From the NCBI GenBank assembly GCA_018645325.1, contig JABGOU010000015.1:1-64000 (forward strand): a stretch of 64,000 bases of DNA. Reading direction: 5' to 3'. The DNA comes from Desulfobacula sp. (GTDB taxonomy: Bacteria; Desulfobacterota; Desulfobacteria; Desulfobacterales; Desulfobacteraceae). Below the pieces are notes generated by a model, which saw only the letters and a list, made by a program, of their open reading frames with translations, was not told where the DNA came from and did no database searches. A program made the position numbers and the translations under genes. Shown here piece by piece: positions 46,673 to 56,216 of this stretch; position 1 is the stretch's first letter, and the number at the start of each line of letters is the position of its first letter.

Positions 46673-49654
46673 TTAAATTTTAAATAAGCTTAATTGTTTT
46701 CCCTGTACCCCAAGTTGAATATTTGCCTGTTCAAGACTTTTTTCGTTTGAAATAACGGCTGTACCTTTCAGGGATTCATCAATGGTGAAATATTTTTCGG
46801 CTATAATCCGGATTCCTTGTTTATCCAGTTGCAGTAAAGAATCCTTGAACTGCCTGCGTATGCCATCGTCCAATTTTATGATATCCCTGTAAAAGGCTTT
46901 CATGGCAGCAGGCCCTGGTGTTTCAGGCTTGTCTATTTCTGAGCAGACCTGCAAAATGGCTTCTTTGACATCGGTTTGGGAATAATCCCCGTTTACAATA
47001 AAATCGCAGGCGTTGTTATAGACATCCAGGGTCCTTTTGATATGGGGATCCCTGTATGATCCAAATGAAAAAAGGCCCTCCTCAGGGTTATAAATGGCAA
47101 AGCCCCCATATGCTCCTCCCTTTTCCCTTATTTCCCGATGAAGGTACATGGATCTGAGAATTTTGCTGATCACTGCAAGTCCGGGTGAATCAACATGGGT
47201 CATCCCGGCTGTCTTAAAGGACTGGCCCACAAAAGAGACTGATGTATTGGTATAAAAACCGTCAAAGGGCACCCCTTTTTCAAAGGATATCTCCGGGGTA
47301 AAAAAGAATTTATCCGAATCATTTGAAAGGTGCTCATGGATGGACGTGATCCTTTTTTCAGCAATTCCAATGGCGTTTTTAGCTCCAATCAAGGCGGGTT
47401 TGAAATTGCCCTTTTTTAAAATGGACCTGGCTATGCGATTCATCTTTTTTGACAGGGATTCAAGGATTTCATTCTTATTGCCACCAGTGTTGAATTGTTC
47501 CGTAATCTCTTTGATAAATTGATATTGGGCAATCCCATGCCACAGCTCGTTAATATACGATGCAATTGAAAGATGTCTGGAAGAAAGGGAAATGGCATAC
47601 CTGTGACCGGTTGAGACAATGGAGGCTTCCATTCCTGCCTGGTATTGCAGCAAAAGGCTTTTCAACCTTTCCAAATCCTGAAAGCTGTACTCTTCGATTA
47701 TCTCTTTTATCAAATCAAACATCTTTTCAACATTCCGATCCAGGGCCTTTCCCTGGATGGCTATAAACGAATGGGAGTCAGCTTCTTTTGAAAAATACGA
47801 TCCTGAGAACGGGGCAACAGATATCCCCCCCGTATAAAGGTCCATAAGTTCAGCAATTTTATCATAGGAATTTTTCTTTGTGCCGCTGTTTGTAAATGCT
47901 CTGCAGAAAAAAGGTACCAGGGCAAACAGATCGGGTGGGATATTGCCCCCTCCCACAGGACAGGTAAAATATAGAATACCCGAAGTGGCCTTGTCATAAC
48001 AGGTGGAAAGCTTAACCCCGGTTATCATATCAGGCTTTATAATTTCTATTTCAGGCGGAACATCTACAAGGTCCAGCGTTGGCAGGATCGAAACATCTTC
48101 TTCTGTTTCCTGAAGTGCTTCAAGAGTTTTGGTATCTTTTCGAATCTTTTCAAGATCCTTGTCGCTCATTTGCTTTAAAAGATTTTTAAGCTCTTTTCTG
48201 GTATTTTCAATATTTTTTTGCTCAAGATCCTTATCAGGTTCAAGAGTAAAAAGTATTCTGTGGGGATTATCAAGAAAATATTGTCTTAGCTTATTTTCAA
48301 GAAATGGGCCGTTCTTTATTTTTTCTTTTAAATTGTTTAAATCTTCATCAATGTTGATACAGGAGACAGGATCTCCATCGTGAATAATAGTACCGGCAAA
48401 AGAAAGCAATAATTTTATACCAAATGGATAAGGAGTGTTGGTGATTTCTTTTCTGTAAAATTCTATCTGATGGATGGCAGACTCAATCAGATTCTTTTCA
48501 ATTCCTTTATCTGCAATTTCTTTAATGGTTGAAAATATGATTTTCTCAACCATCCCAACTGAATCTTTGGAGATATCTTTTAATCCACAGGAAAACATGG
48601 TGTCTCTGTTATCCGGATCAAATCCTGTTGAATCGGATAAGGCAGATCCTAAAGAAGAGTCAATGAGAGCCTTTCTCAAGGGCGAGGCAGAATTCCCAAG
48701 AAGGATTTGCTCCAAAATACTTAGTACAAGAACTTCAAAAGAATCCTGGATATCACAGGTTAACCAGGCTACACACGCCTGGTATTTTTTTGATATGTCG
48801 TCCGGGTCTGAATAAGCATAGGGTTTTGTTATTTTTTTTTGCAAATCCCATCTGGGTTGAACCGGAACCTTTGAATCCACATCAAGCAGTTCAAATTTGT
48901 CCAATGCTTTTTCACAGATAAATGATAGAGTTTTTTCCAGCGGTAAATTTCCATAGGTATAAAAATATGAATTGGACGGATGATAATACCTTGCATGAAA
49001 ATCTTTTAGAGCTTCCCAGGTCAGGGACGGGATACTGGATGGTTCACCCCCGGAATTGTTCTTATAAGTCGTGTCCGGGTAAAGGCCTGTGAGCAGAGAC
49101 CTTCCAAGCACCTGGCCGGGTGAAGACATGGCGCCTTTCATCTCATTGTAGACAACCCCTTTATAAGCAAGTTCAATATCCTGATCATTTTTTTCAATAA
49201 TTTCCAGGCGATGACCTTCCTGTTTAAAGCTCAATTCATCAATTCTTGGGAAAAAAGCTGCATCAAGGTAGACATTCATCAAATTGTAATAATCTTTTGA
49301 ATTCTGTGTAGAAAAAGGATACATGGTCCAGTCGGATGCTGTAAAGGCATTCATAAAAGTGGACAGGCTTCTTTTGATCATGGAAAAAAAAGGATCACGG
49401 ACATTGAATTTTTTTGATCCGCATAACACAGTATGCTCAAGAATATGGGCAACTCCTGAGGAGTCTTTGGGAACAGTTCTGAAAAACACGCCAAAGGTAT
49501 TTTCCTTATCCTCATTATATATATGGATGTGCCTGGCCTTTGTTTCCATATGCTCAAGCTGAACCATTAATGAATCTATAGTTTCAAGCTGGGTAATCTT
49601 TGTAATAAGATAACCGGAGAGTTTGTGTCCCTCTTCAAATGCAATTTTTTCCAT
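46673..49654 (-). CDS. Presequence-protease-like M16C metallopeptidase
   Basis: 993 residues, four M16 domains. The inverted zinc motif HILEH is at residues 70-74 with the distal Glu171 (VVYNEMKGAMSS). M16C peptidases degrade short peptides in a closed chamber; the absence of a signal peptide places it in the cytosol, where it probably clears oligopeptides. The Arg/Tyr region near the C-terminus (REKGGAYGGFAIYNPEEG) is intact. It starts after two 18-bp repeat units and a GAGGAA site. Confidence 0.93.
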   Translation of the reverse strand: MEKIAFEEGHKLSGYLITKITQLETIDSLMVQLEHMETKARHIHIYNEDKENTFGVFFRTVPKDSSGVAHILEHTVLCGSKKFNVRDPFFSMIKRSLSTFMNAFTASDWTMYPFSTQNSKDYYNLMNVYLDAAFFPRIDELSFKQEGHRLEIIEKNDQDIELAYKGVVYNEMKGAMSSPGQVLGRSLLTGLYPDTTYKNNSGGEPSSIPSLTWEALKDFHARYYHPSNSYFYTYGNLPLEKTLSFICEKALDKFELLDVDSKVPVQPRWDLQKKITKPYAYSDPDDISKKYQACVAWLTCDIQDSFEVLVLSILEQILLGNSASPLRKALIDSSLGSALSDSTGFDPDNRDTMFSCGLKDISKDSVGMVEKIIFSTIKEIADKGIEKNLIESAIHQIEFYRKEITNTPYPFGIKLLLSFAGTIIHDGDPVSCINIDEDLNNLKEKIKNGPFLENKLRQYFLDNPHRILFTLEPDKDLEQKNIENTRKELKNLLKQMSDKDLEKIRKDTKTLEALQETEEDVSILPTLDLVDVPPEIEIIKPDMITGVKLSTCYDKATSGILYFTCPVGGGNIPPDLFALVPFFCRAFTNSGTKKNSYDKIAELMDLYTGGISVAPFSGSYFSKEADSHSFIAIQGKALDRNVEKMFDLIKEIIEEYSFQDLERLKSLLLQYQAGMEASIVSTGHRYAISLSSRHLSIASYINELWHGIAQYQFIKEITEQFNTGGNKNEILESLSKKMNRIARSILKKGNFKPALIGAKNAIGIAEKRITSIHEHLSNDSDKFFFTPEISFEKGVPFDGFYTNTSVSFVGQSFKTAGMTHVDSPGLAVISKILRSMYLHREIREKGGAYGGFAIYNPEEGLFSFGSYRDPHIKRTLDVYNNACDFIVNGDYSQTDVKEAILQVCSEIDKPETPGPAAMKAFYRDIIKLDDGIRRQFKDSLLQLDKQGIRIIAEKYFTIDESLKGTAVISNEKSLEQANIQLGVQGKQLSLFKI

Positions 49655-49670
49655 GAATAGTTTATTCCTC

Positions 49671-49709
49671 TTACGTGTGACCTTCAGGTTACGTGTGACC
49701 TTCAGGTTA
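49671..49709 (-). repeat. 18-bp repeat family, locus 1 (two units plus TAA)
   Basis: Two tandem units TAACCTGAAGGTCACACG on the minus strand, ending in TAA. The first TAA is the stop codon of the upstream gene at 49707. Related units are at 52667 and 55883. Confidence 0.8.
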
Positions 49710-50069
49710 AACTTTTTTATAGACGCCGCGTTTTACCCGTTTAATCCTATTTATCTTGTCCAGCCTGAATATGATATTTCGCAATTTTTTATCATCAAAT
49801 TTAGTGGCTGCCTTAACCGTTTTAAAATTTGTGCCGTTTGGATATTTGGCAAACACACCAAGAACTATAGAAGATGCATTTTCCCTCTTTCCTATTGGCC
49901 TTTTTCCCGGGATTCCGGTTCCCGGCTGTTTTTGATAAAGTAATTGTTCAAGCTTGTCAAGCCTGCCATGTAAAAAAGTGATATCCCTTTTTGTTGGAAT
50001 ATCAAGACCTTTTAACAGTGTTGTTATAAAATTTTCCCAACTGATTCCAAATTCTGATTTTTCGACCAT
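49707..50069 (-). CDS. Hypothetical protein with winged-helix-like C-terminus
   Basis: 120 residues. N-terminal part DITFLHGRLDKLEQLLYQKQ (about 29-48) is probably a coiled coil; the C-terminal half (about 68-120) with ASSIVLGVFAKYPNG, then KKLRNIIFRLDKINRIKRVK and a basic end, resembles a winged-helix DNA-binding domain. A poly-hydroxyalkanoate-associated protein is an alternative for the coiled-coil part. Its stop codon belongs to the 18-bp repeat, so the last residues may have been altered by the insertion. Function unknown. Confidence 0.7.
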   Translation of the reverse strand: MVEKSEFGISWENFITTLLKGLDIPTKRDITFLHGRLDKLEQLLYQKQPGTGIPGKRPIGKRENASSIVLGVFAKYPNGTNFKTVKAATKFDDKKLRNIIFRLDKINRIKRVKRGVYKKV

Positions 50070-50442
50070 AATAAGCCTCCCTAAACAAAGGATTGTTGTT
50101 GATACGTAAAAATATAAAAAATATCAAAACAAAAGTATTTGATATAAAAGCCAAAAAAAATAAATATTGAGAAAGCCAAAAAACCAGGTCGAATTTGTAT
50201 TGGTGGTTGAAACTATTTTTTGGTTGAAGTATATATATTTAACTACTTGTATGGAGTAAAAAAGTCAAGTAGTCATTTTTTGTAACGGGCTATGTGACAG
50301 ACGAGAAACGCAGAATAATGCGAAAAAAGCAATAATTATGGGTGACTTATTTAATGTACGTTCCTTAGCTTAAGAATAATGTTTACAAAAAAATTTGTGG
50401 CTGGATTATCCAGAAAAATCAAATATTGAAAAAGGCTATTAC
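50070..50442. other. AT-rich divergent intergenic region
   Basis: 373 bp between divergent genes. Contains a stem ACTACTTG (50242-50249) / CAAGTAGT (50266-50273) followed by CATTTTTTG, which resembles a weak terminator in plus orientation but has no gene upstream. No ORF or repeat family member seen. Confidence 0.4.
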
Positions 50443-51306
50443 ATGACACATCCCGGGCAGCTGTTAAGAGAAAAAAACCTGTATGCCGGTAAAGAAAAGG
50501 GACAAAATTTTCTTGCTAATCCTGGTATAGCAAAAATGATTATAGAAAAAATCGGGCTGTCAAATGATACCCGGGTGCTGGAAATTGGACCTGGACTGGG
50601 TGCACTCACCATACCCATCGCAAGGGCAGCTCTCCATGTGACAGCTGTTGAAACAGATGCCCGCCTGATACCTCTTTTGCAGCAAGAACTGGACAATGAA
50701 AATTTAAAAAATGTTACCATCATCCATAAAAATATTTTAAAAATTGATATTGCTGACCTGTCCTGCGACAAAAAATTTGTGGTAATTGGAAATCTTCCTT
50801 ACAATATTTCATCACAAATTCTGATCAAACTTGTTGAAGAAAGGCGATGCATTGAAACGGCCTTTTTAATGTTTCAAAAAGAATTGGCAACAAGGATAAT
50901 TGCAAAACCTGGAGGAAGGGACTATTCAAGGCTGTCTGCCGTGGTTCAATATGCTGCTGATGTGAGCCATGTTGCTCAAATCGGGCCATCTTCTTTTTTT
51001 CCAAAACCTGATGTGGATTCAACTATTTTGAAATTTGATTTTTTTGAACCCTGGATAATGAATCTTGAACAGGAAAAGGTTTTGTTTAAAGTCATTAAGG
51101 CGGCTTTTTCAAAACGAAGAAAATCTTTAAAAAATGCCATGACGGGTGGTGAATTTGAATTTGAAAAACCTTTTATTATCAAGGCCCTGGAATTGGCTGG
51201 GATAGATGCCAAAAGAAGGGCAGAAACGCTTACTGTAGAAGAATTTACATCTCTTGCCAAGGCAGTATGGGAAACAAGCAAAAATAAGGACATAACATTC
51301 CATTGA
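50443..51306 (+). CDS. rsmA: 16S rRNA (adenine1518-N6/adenine1519-N6)-dimethyltransferase
   Basis: 287 residues; also called KsgA. It dimethylates two adjacent adenines near the 3' end of 16S rRNA during small-subunit assembly. AdoMet motif LEIGPGLGALTIPIA (about 46-60) and catalytic NLPYNISSQIL (117-127) are intact. ATG 50443 is chosen: AAAAGG lies 7 nt upstream and the protein then starts like its family (MTHPGQLLREKNLYAGKEKGQNF); an upstream GTG at 50395 would add a non-homologous leader. Confidence 0.95.
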   Translation: MTHPGQLLREKNLYAGKEKGQNFLANPGIAKMIIEKIGLSNDTRVLEIGPGLGALTIPIARAALHVTAVETDARLIPLLQQELDNENLKNVTIIHKNILKIDIADLSCDKKFVVIGNLPYNISSQILIKLVEERRCIETAFLMFQKELATRIIAKPGGRDYSRLSAVVQYAADVSHVAQIGPSSFFPKPDVDSTILKFDFFEPWIMNLEQEKVLFKVIKAAFSKRRKSLKNAMTGGEFEFEKPFIIKALELAGIDAKRRAETLTVEEFTSLAKAVWETSKNKDITFH

Positions 51307-51429
51307 CTAAGGGCCCACTCAAAAATAAGTTTGACAGATCAAAAAAAGCTGCTCATTCTTTGGAATTGATATTCTTGTAAAAAATTTAATATAACTAGTG
51401 AAAATTTATATGGATAAAAAGGACTATTT

Positions 51430-52710
51430 ATGATCAGAGCAAATGACAATTATAGTAAATTACAAGCATCTTATCTTTTTTCAGATATTGCAAAAAAAGT
51501 AAACGACTATCAGCTAAAAAATCCAGAAGCGCACATAATCAGACTTGGGATAGGTGATGTCACAAGAGCCCTTGCCCCTGAAGTTATTAAAGGTTTCCAT
51601 GACGGGGTGAATGAAATGGCCAATGATGCCACCTTCAGGGGGTATGGTCCGGAACAGGGATATGCTTTTTTAAGAGAAACCATTGCAAAAAATGATTTTC
51701 AGGACAGGGGTGCCGATATTTTGCCCGATGAAATATTTGTAAGTGACGGCGCAAAATGCGATACGGGAAATTTCCAGGAATTATTTGCAAAGGATATAAA
51801 GGTGGCCATTCCTGACCCAGTATATCCGGCATACCTGGATACCAATGTAATGGCGGGCCGCACCGGGGAGTTTGAAAAGGGAAGATATAGCGGAATTATT
51901 TACATGGACTGCTTAAAAGAAAATAATTTTCTACCAAAGCTTCCTGAAGAGCAAGTGGATTTGATCTATCTTTGTTTTCCGAATAACCCTACAGGTTCTA
52001 CCGCCACAAAAGAAGAGCTTACTTTATGGGTTGAGTATGCAAAAAAAAACCAGGCATTAATTTTATTTGACGCAGCCTATGAAGCATTTATCCGGGATGA
52101 AGCTCTTCCCAGAACAATCTATGAAATTGAAGGGGCCAGAGAAGTGGCCGTTGAATTCAGAAGTTTTTCTAAGACAGCAGGGTTTACAGGAACACGGTGC
52201 GGATTTACAGTGGTGCCCAAAAACTGCATGATTTTCAATTCAAAAGGAGAAAAGACATCGCTCCATGCCATGTGGAACAGACGGCATACTACTAAATTCA
52301 ATGGGGTATCCTATCCAGTTCAAAAAGCAGCACAAGCTGTTTATTCTCAAGAGGGTAAAGCCCAGGTTCAAGAACAGATCTCCTATTACCTGAACAATGC
52401 CGATATCATCAGAAAAACTATTGAAACTCTTGGTTTAGATTATGTTGGAGGAAAAAACTCTCCATATATCTGGATAGATGGATCAGGCATGGATTCCTGG
52501 AAATTTTTCGACCTGCTCTTGACCAAAGCCTCCGTGGTGTGTACACCTGGAGCCGGTTTCGGCAGGTGCGGTAATAATTATATCAGGCTCAGTGCATTTA
52601 ATAGTCTTGATAATGTAACATTGGCCATGGAGAGATTAAAAAAGGCATTAGCCTTGAAGTCACGGGTAACCAATAGGTCAGGCCTAACCAATAGGTCACA
52701 CGTAAAATGA
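51430..52710 (+). CDS. dapL: LL-diaminopimelate aminotransferase with repeat-derived C-terminal tail
   Basis: 426 residues. It makes LL-diaminopimelate from tetrahydrodipicolinate and glutamate in one step of lysine and cell-wall synthesis. The PLP Lys (about 247) is in RSFSKTAGFTGTRCG; YGPEQGYAFLRETIA and FPNNPTGSTATKEEL are typical DapL features. The normal end is about residue 409 (MERLKKAL). The extra SRVTNRSGLTNRSHVK is encoded by 18-bp repeat units, so it probably was added by insertion. It overlaps the moeA start by 4 bp. Confidence 0.95.
   Translation: MIRANDNYSKLQASYLFSDIAKKVNDYQLKNPEAHIIRLGIGDVTRALAPEVIKGFHDGVNEMANDATFRGYGPEQGYAFLRETIAKNDFQDRGADILPDEIFVSDGAKCDTGNFQELFAKDIKVAIPDPVYPAYLDTNVMAGRTGEFEKGRYSGIIYMDCLKENNFLPKLPEEQVDLIYLCFPNNPTGSTATKEELTLWVEYAKKNQALILFDAAYEAFIRDEALPRTIYEIEGAREVAVEFRSFSKTAGFTGTRCGFTVVPKNCMIFNSKGEKTSLHAMWNRRHTTKFNGVSYPVQKAAQAVYSQEGKAQVQEQISYYLNNADIIRKTIETLGLDYVGGKNSPYIWIDGSGMDSWKFFDLLLTKASVVCTPGAGFGRCGNNYIRLSAFNSLDNVTLAMERLKKALALKSRVTNRSGLTNRSHVK
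52667..52705 (+). repeat. 18-bp repeat family, locus 2 (two units plus TAA)
   Basis: Units TAACCAATAGGTCAGGCC and TAACCAATAGGTCACACG followed by TAA, with a partial unit before them. Here the repeats are translated in a frame that avoids their TAA and form the C-terminal tail of DapL. Period 18 bp, as at locus 1. Confidence 0.78.
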
Positions 52711-53933
52711 GCTATTTTTTCAAAGTAAAAAGCCTTGAGGAAGTTATTGCCCTGACTGAAAAATTTTCACCTGTTGAAACTGAGACTTCACCTGTTTCCA
52801 AGGCCTTTTCAAGGGTTATTGCCCGGGACCTGGTTGCCAAAAAAGATATGCCCGGATTCAGGCGTGCCACAATGGACGGGTATGCTGTTGAGGCAAATTC
52901 TACATTCGGGGCATCTGAATCCAGCCCTGCCTGGCTTAATATTGCAGGAACCATTCTAATGGGTGATATTCCGCAATTCAGTATAGCTCCGGGCCAGGCT
53001 GCAAAAATTTCAACGGGCGGAATGCTCCCCACAGGAGCCGACAGTGTGGTCATGGTGGAACATACAGAACTCATTGATGAACTTTCCGTTGAAATTTATA
53101 AAAGCGTTGCCCCTTTGCAGCATGTGATTAATAAGTCAGAGGATTTTTCAGAAAACGACATTGTTTTATCCAAAGGAACCTTTATCCGTCCTCAGGAACA
53201 AGGACTTGCCGCAGGTCTCGGATTTACCCATATTCAAACCTATAAAATACCAAAAATAGGTATCATTTCAACGGGAGATGAAATTATTCCCATTGAACAA
53301 GAGCCTGCCCCTGGAAAAATCCGTGATATAAACTCTTATACCCTGTCAGGGTTTATCAATGAAGCCTTTGCCATACCTGTTTCCTACGGTATTGTTAAAG
53401 ATGATCCTGATGCCATTAAACAAACAATTAAAAAGGCATTGAAAGAAACAGACATGGTCCTTATTTCCGGTGGAAGCTCGGTGGGAACAAGGGATTTTAC
53501 CATTGATGTATTATCCTCGTTACCAGACACTGAAATATTAGTCCATGGCATGTCCATAAGTCCGGGCAAACCCACGATTCTTGCTAAAGTCGGGAAAAAA
53601 CCCGTTTGGGGGCTTCCCGGTCAGGTGGTATCTGCAATGGTAGTATTGAAAATTGTGGTCATCCCTTTTTTAAACAGGCTTAAGGGGCTTGGACATCTGG
53701 ATAAAACCATCAGGATTCCGGCAAAGCTGACCCGGAATGTACCATCTGCCCAAGGCAGGAGAGATTTTGTCCGGGTTGAGCTTATAAAAAAGGATAATCT
53801 GTTATTTGCAAAACCAATCCTGGGCAAATCAGGTCTGATAAGAACCATGATTCATGCCGACGGACTACTTGAAATAGGGGATCATGTTGAAGGCCTGGAA
53901 AAAGATACCATGGCAAATATCATTCTTTTATAA
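52707..53933 (+). CDS. moeA: Molybdopterin molybdenumtransferase MoeA
   Basis: 408 residues, normal length. It inserts molybdate (or tungstate) into adenylated molybdopterin. Conserved elements are RRATMDGYAVEA (about 52-63), GGMLPTGADSVVMVEHTE, SGGSSVGTRDF (about 254-264) and PGKPTILAKVGKKPVWGLPGQ. ATGA overlap with dapL. Followed by a second MoeA-like gene 27 bp downstream; having two copies is common in anaerobes that use both molybdenum and tungsten. Confidence 0.94.
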   Translation: MSYFFKVKSLEEVIALTEKFSPVETETSPVSKAFSRVIARDLVAKKDMPGFRRATMDGYAVEANSTFGASESSPAWLNIAGTILMGDIPQFSIAPGQAAKISTGGMLPTGADSVVMVEHTELIDELSVEIYKSVAPLQHVINKSEDFSENDIVLSKGTFIRPQEQGLAAGLGFTHIQTYKIPKIGIISTGDEIIPIEQEPAPGKIRDINSYTLSGFINEAFAIPVSYGIVKDDPDAIKQTIKKALKETDMVLISGGSSVGTRDFTIDVLSSLPDTEILVHGMSISPGKPTILAKVGKKPVWGLPGQVVSAMVVLKIVVIPFLNRLKGLGHLDKTIRIPAKLTRNVPSAQGRRDFVRVELIKKDNLLFAKPILGKSGLIRTMIHADGLLEIGDHVEGLEKDTMANIILL

Positions 53934-53960
53934 AAAACTTTCAAAAAAGAGATCAGATCA

Positions 53961-55889
53961 ATGAATTCCAAAAGAAACGTATACCTTGATATGAAAAGTA
54001 TTGAAGAGGCAAAAAAAATCCTCTTTGACCATTTTGAACATATGGTGACAAAAGTTGAAACCCTTGATGTGGTGGATGCAAAAGGCCGGGTTTTAGCAAC
54101 ACCTGCCATGGCAGTCATATCTTCTCCCAACTTTCATGCAGCTGCAATGGATGGCATTGCAGTGGATGCTGCGACAACATTTGGGGCAAGTGAAGAAACT
54201 CCTTCTACCCTTTGTCCTGATAAAAATGCCTTCTGGATCAATACTGGTCATGCCATGCCGGAAGGAACCAATGCCGTCATAATGATAGAGCATCTCAATA
54301 TTATTGATGAAAAAAATGTTGAGATTGAGGCACCCGTATTTCCCTGGCAACATGTCAGGAAAATGGGGGAAGATATTGTGGCCACCCAATTGCTATTCCC
54401 CCAGGGTCACAGGATCAATGCCCACTCCCTTGGTGCACTGCTTTCCGGTGGAATATTTACTATATCTGCTTATAAAAAGCCGAAAGTTCTGATTATTCCT
54501 ACAGGATCGGAACTCAAACAATGGCACGAAATTAAAATTGACCAACTCAAACCAGGCGATGTAGTGGAATCCAACTCTTCTGTATTGGGCGGGCTTTGTG
54601 AAGATCATGGCGCCCAATTTGAGTCCCATTCCATGCTCAGGGACAATCTTGAAAATATCAAAAGAGCTGTGGAAAACGCAGCAAAACAAGATTATGATAT
54701 GATTTGTATCATTGGAGGGTCTTCAGCCGGATCAGAGGATTTTGCAAAGCAGGTCATTACATCTTTGGGTAAGATTTATGTCCATGGGGTTACAATGATG
54801 CCGGGTAAACCCATGATGTTTGGTAAAGTGTTTGATACCCCTGTATTTGGCATCCCGGGATACCCTGTGGCTGCCATAGTTGCCTTTGAACAATTTGCCG
54901 GCCCCTTGTTATTAAATATGCAAAAGCTTCCCAAAAAAGAAATAATATCAGTCCATGTTTCTCCTGCTAGAAAAATCGCTTCAAAACTGGGTCTGGAAGA
55001 ATTTTTAAGGGTAAAAATCGGTTCCGTGGACGGCAAACTGATATCCTCCCAATTGCCCCGGGGGTCAGGCAGTATAACTACCCTGACAGAGGCAGACGGC
55101 ATTATCAGAATCCCGGCAAACATTGAGGGTATATCGGCAAATCAAAAAGTCAGGGCCCAGTTATTAAGACCTTTATCCTCCATAGAAAATACAATAGTGA
55201 TAACAGGTTCCCATGATAATACTCTGGATATTCTGGCTGACCAGATAAAAGAGGTGAGTTGCGATATCAGTGTCTCATCAAGCCATGTCGGAAGCATGGG
55301 CGGACTTATGGCCATTAAAAAAGGCGCATGTCATATGGCCGGAGCCCATCTTCTGGATCCTGAAGATGGCAGTTATAATATTTCATATATTAAAAAATAC
55401 CTTCCCAACCAGAAAGTATGGATAATCAACCTTGTCATGAGGGACCAGGGACTGATTGTGGCAAAGACAAATCCTAAAAACATTCAATCCATTCAAGATT
55501 TAAAAGACAAGGGACTTAAGTTTATAAACCGGCAGCCAGGGTCAGGCACAAGGATTTTATTTGATTATAAGCTAAAATCCCTTGGGCTATCTATTCATGA
55601 TATTCAAGGGTATGAAAATGATGAATACACCCATATGTCAGTGGCTGTTTCCGTTCTTTCGGGAAGAGTGGATGCAGGGCTTGGAATCCATGCGGCCGCC
55701 CGGGCCCTTGATCTTGATTTCATCCCCATTGTGACTGAAGAGTATGATCTTATTATCCCGGACAGATTTTATAAGACCCCAAAAATTCAGACCCTGCTTA
55801 AGATTATCCAGACAGAAAAATTTAAGGACAGAATCCAGTCTCTAGGGGGATACGGTACTCAAAAAACGGGCAAAATTATTTACTCGTGA
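53961..55889 (+). CDS. MoeA-like protein fused to a periplasmic-binding-type domain
   Basis: 642 residues. The first 405 or so form a MoeA module (FHAAAMDGIAVDAATTFG; IIGGSSAGSEDFAKQ; PGKPMMFGKVFDTPVFGIPG). The last 235 are a PBP-like domain (TGSHDNTLDILADQI; NRQPGSGTRILFDYKLKSLG) of the type that binds oxyanions or acts as a ligand sensor in ModE/LysR-like proteins. Such fusions are known in sulfate reducers and archaea. No signal peptide, so both domains are cytosolic, possibly for molybdate or tungstate delivery. The stop codon lies in an 18-bp repeat. Confidence 0.92.
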   Translation: MNSKRNVYLDMKSIEEAKKILFDHFEHMVTKVETLDVVDAKGRVLATPAMAVISSPNFHAAAMDGIAVDAATTFGASEETPSTLCPDKNAFWINTGHAMPEGTNAVIMIEHLNIIDEKNVEIEAPVFPWQHVRKMGEDIVATQLLFPQGHRINAHSLGALLSGGIFTISAYKKPKVLIIPTGSELKQWHEIKIDQLKPGDVVESNSSVLGGLCEDHGAQFESHSMLRDNLENIKRAVENAAKQDYDMICIIGGSSAGSEDFAKQVITSLGKIYVHGVTMMPGKPMMFGKVFDTPVFGIPGYPVAAIVAFEQFAGPLLLNMQKLPKKEIISVHVSPARKIASKLGLEEFLRVKIGSVDGKLISSQLPRGSGSITTLTEADGIIRIPANIEGISANQKVRAQLLRPLSSIENTIVITGSHDNTLDILADQIKEVSCDISVSSSHVGSMGGLMAIKKGACHMAGAHLLDPEDGSYNISYIKKYLPNQKVWIINLVMRDQGLIVAKTNPKNIQSIQDLKDKGLKFINRQPGSGTRILFDYKLKSLGLSIHDIQGYENDEYTHMSVAVSVLSGRVDAGLGIHAAARALDLDFIPIVTEEYDLIIPDRFYKTPKIQTLLKIIQTEKFKDRIQSLGGYGTQKTGKIIYS

Positions 55890-55900
55890 CCTTTAGGTTA
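55883..55900 (-). repeat. 18-bp repeat family, locus 3 (one unit)
   Basis: TAACCTAAAGGTCACGAG on the minus strand. It covers the TGA stop codon of the MoeA fusion gene. The rest of the 327-bp gap to 56216 holds a terminator and a second hairpin but no gene. Confidence 0.7.
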
Positions 55901-56109
55901 TAGATCCTTATACTTATATCAATTCTCATAAGTATGTTCCAAAACCGATGCCGCCCAATGGGCTCATTGCTGATTCGGAACGTTTTTAAAATTGCTATAG
56001 TGCCTGACTGGAAACCCGTTTTTTCACAACACAACCGGGCAGGATGAATCGGCTTACAAAATTTAAAGTTGTTTTTGCGCGGGTCCTTAAGCATCAACTA
56101 AAAATAAGT

Positions 56110-56147
56110 AAAAAAAAGCCGCAAAAAAACATAATTTTTTTTGCGGC
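56110..56147 (-). terminator. Rho-independent terminator of the OmpA/vWA lipoprotein gene
   Basis: Perfect 12-bp stem GCCGCAAAAAAA / TTTTTTTGCGGC (56118-56129, 56136-56147) with a 6-nt loop. On the minus strand the stem is followed by eight T, so it terminates transcription from the lipoprotein gene. About 70 bp downstream of its stop. Confidence 0.8.
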
Positions 56148-56160
56148 CAAAAACAGTGGA

Positions 56161-56201
56161 AGGGAAAGAATCGCATCTTTAAAGATGAAATTTCTTTCCC
56201 T
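56161..56201. other. Compound hairpin between terminator and lipoprotein gene
   Basis: Outer arms AGGGAAAGAA (56161-56170) and TTCTTTCCCT (56192-56201) enclose the inner palindrome CATCTTTAAAGATG (56174-56187). It could stabilise the 3' end of the lipoprotein mRNA or act as an additional stem for termination. Confidence 0.5.
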
Positions 56202-56216
56202 TTGTTTATCTTTTAA

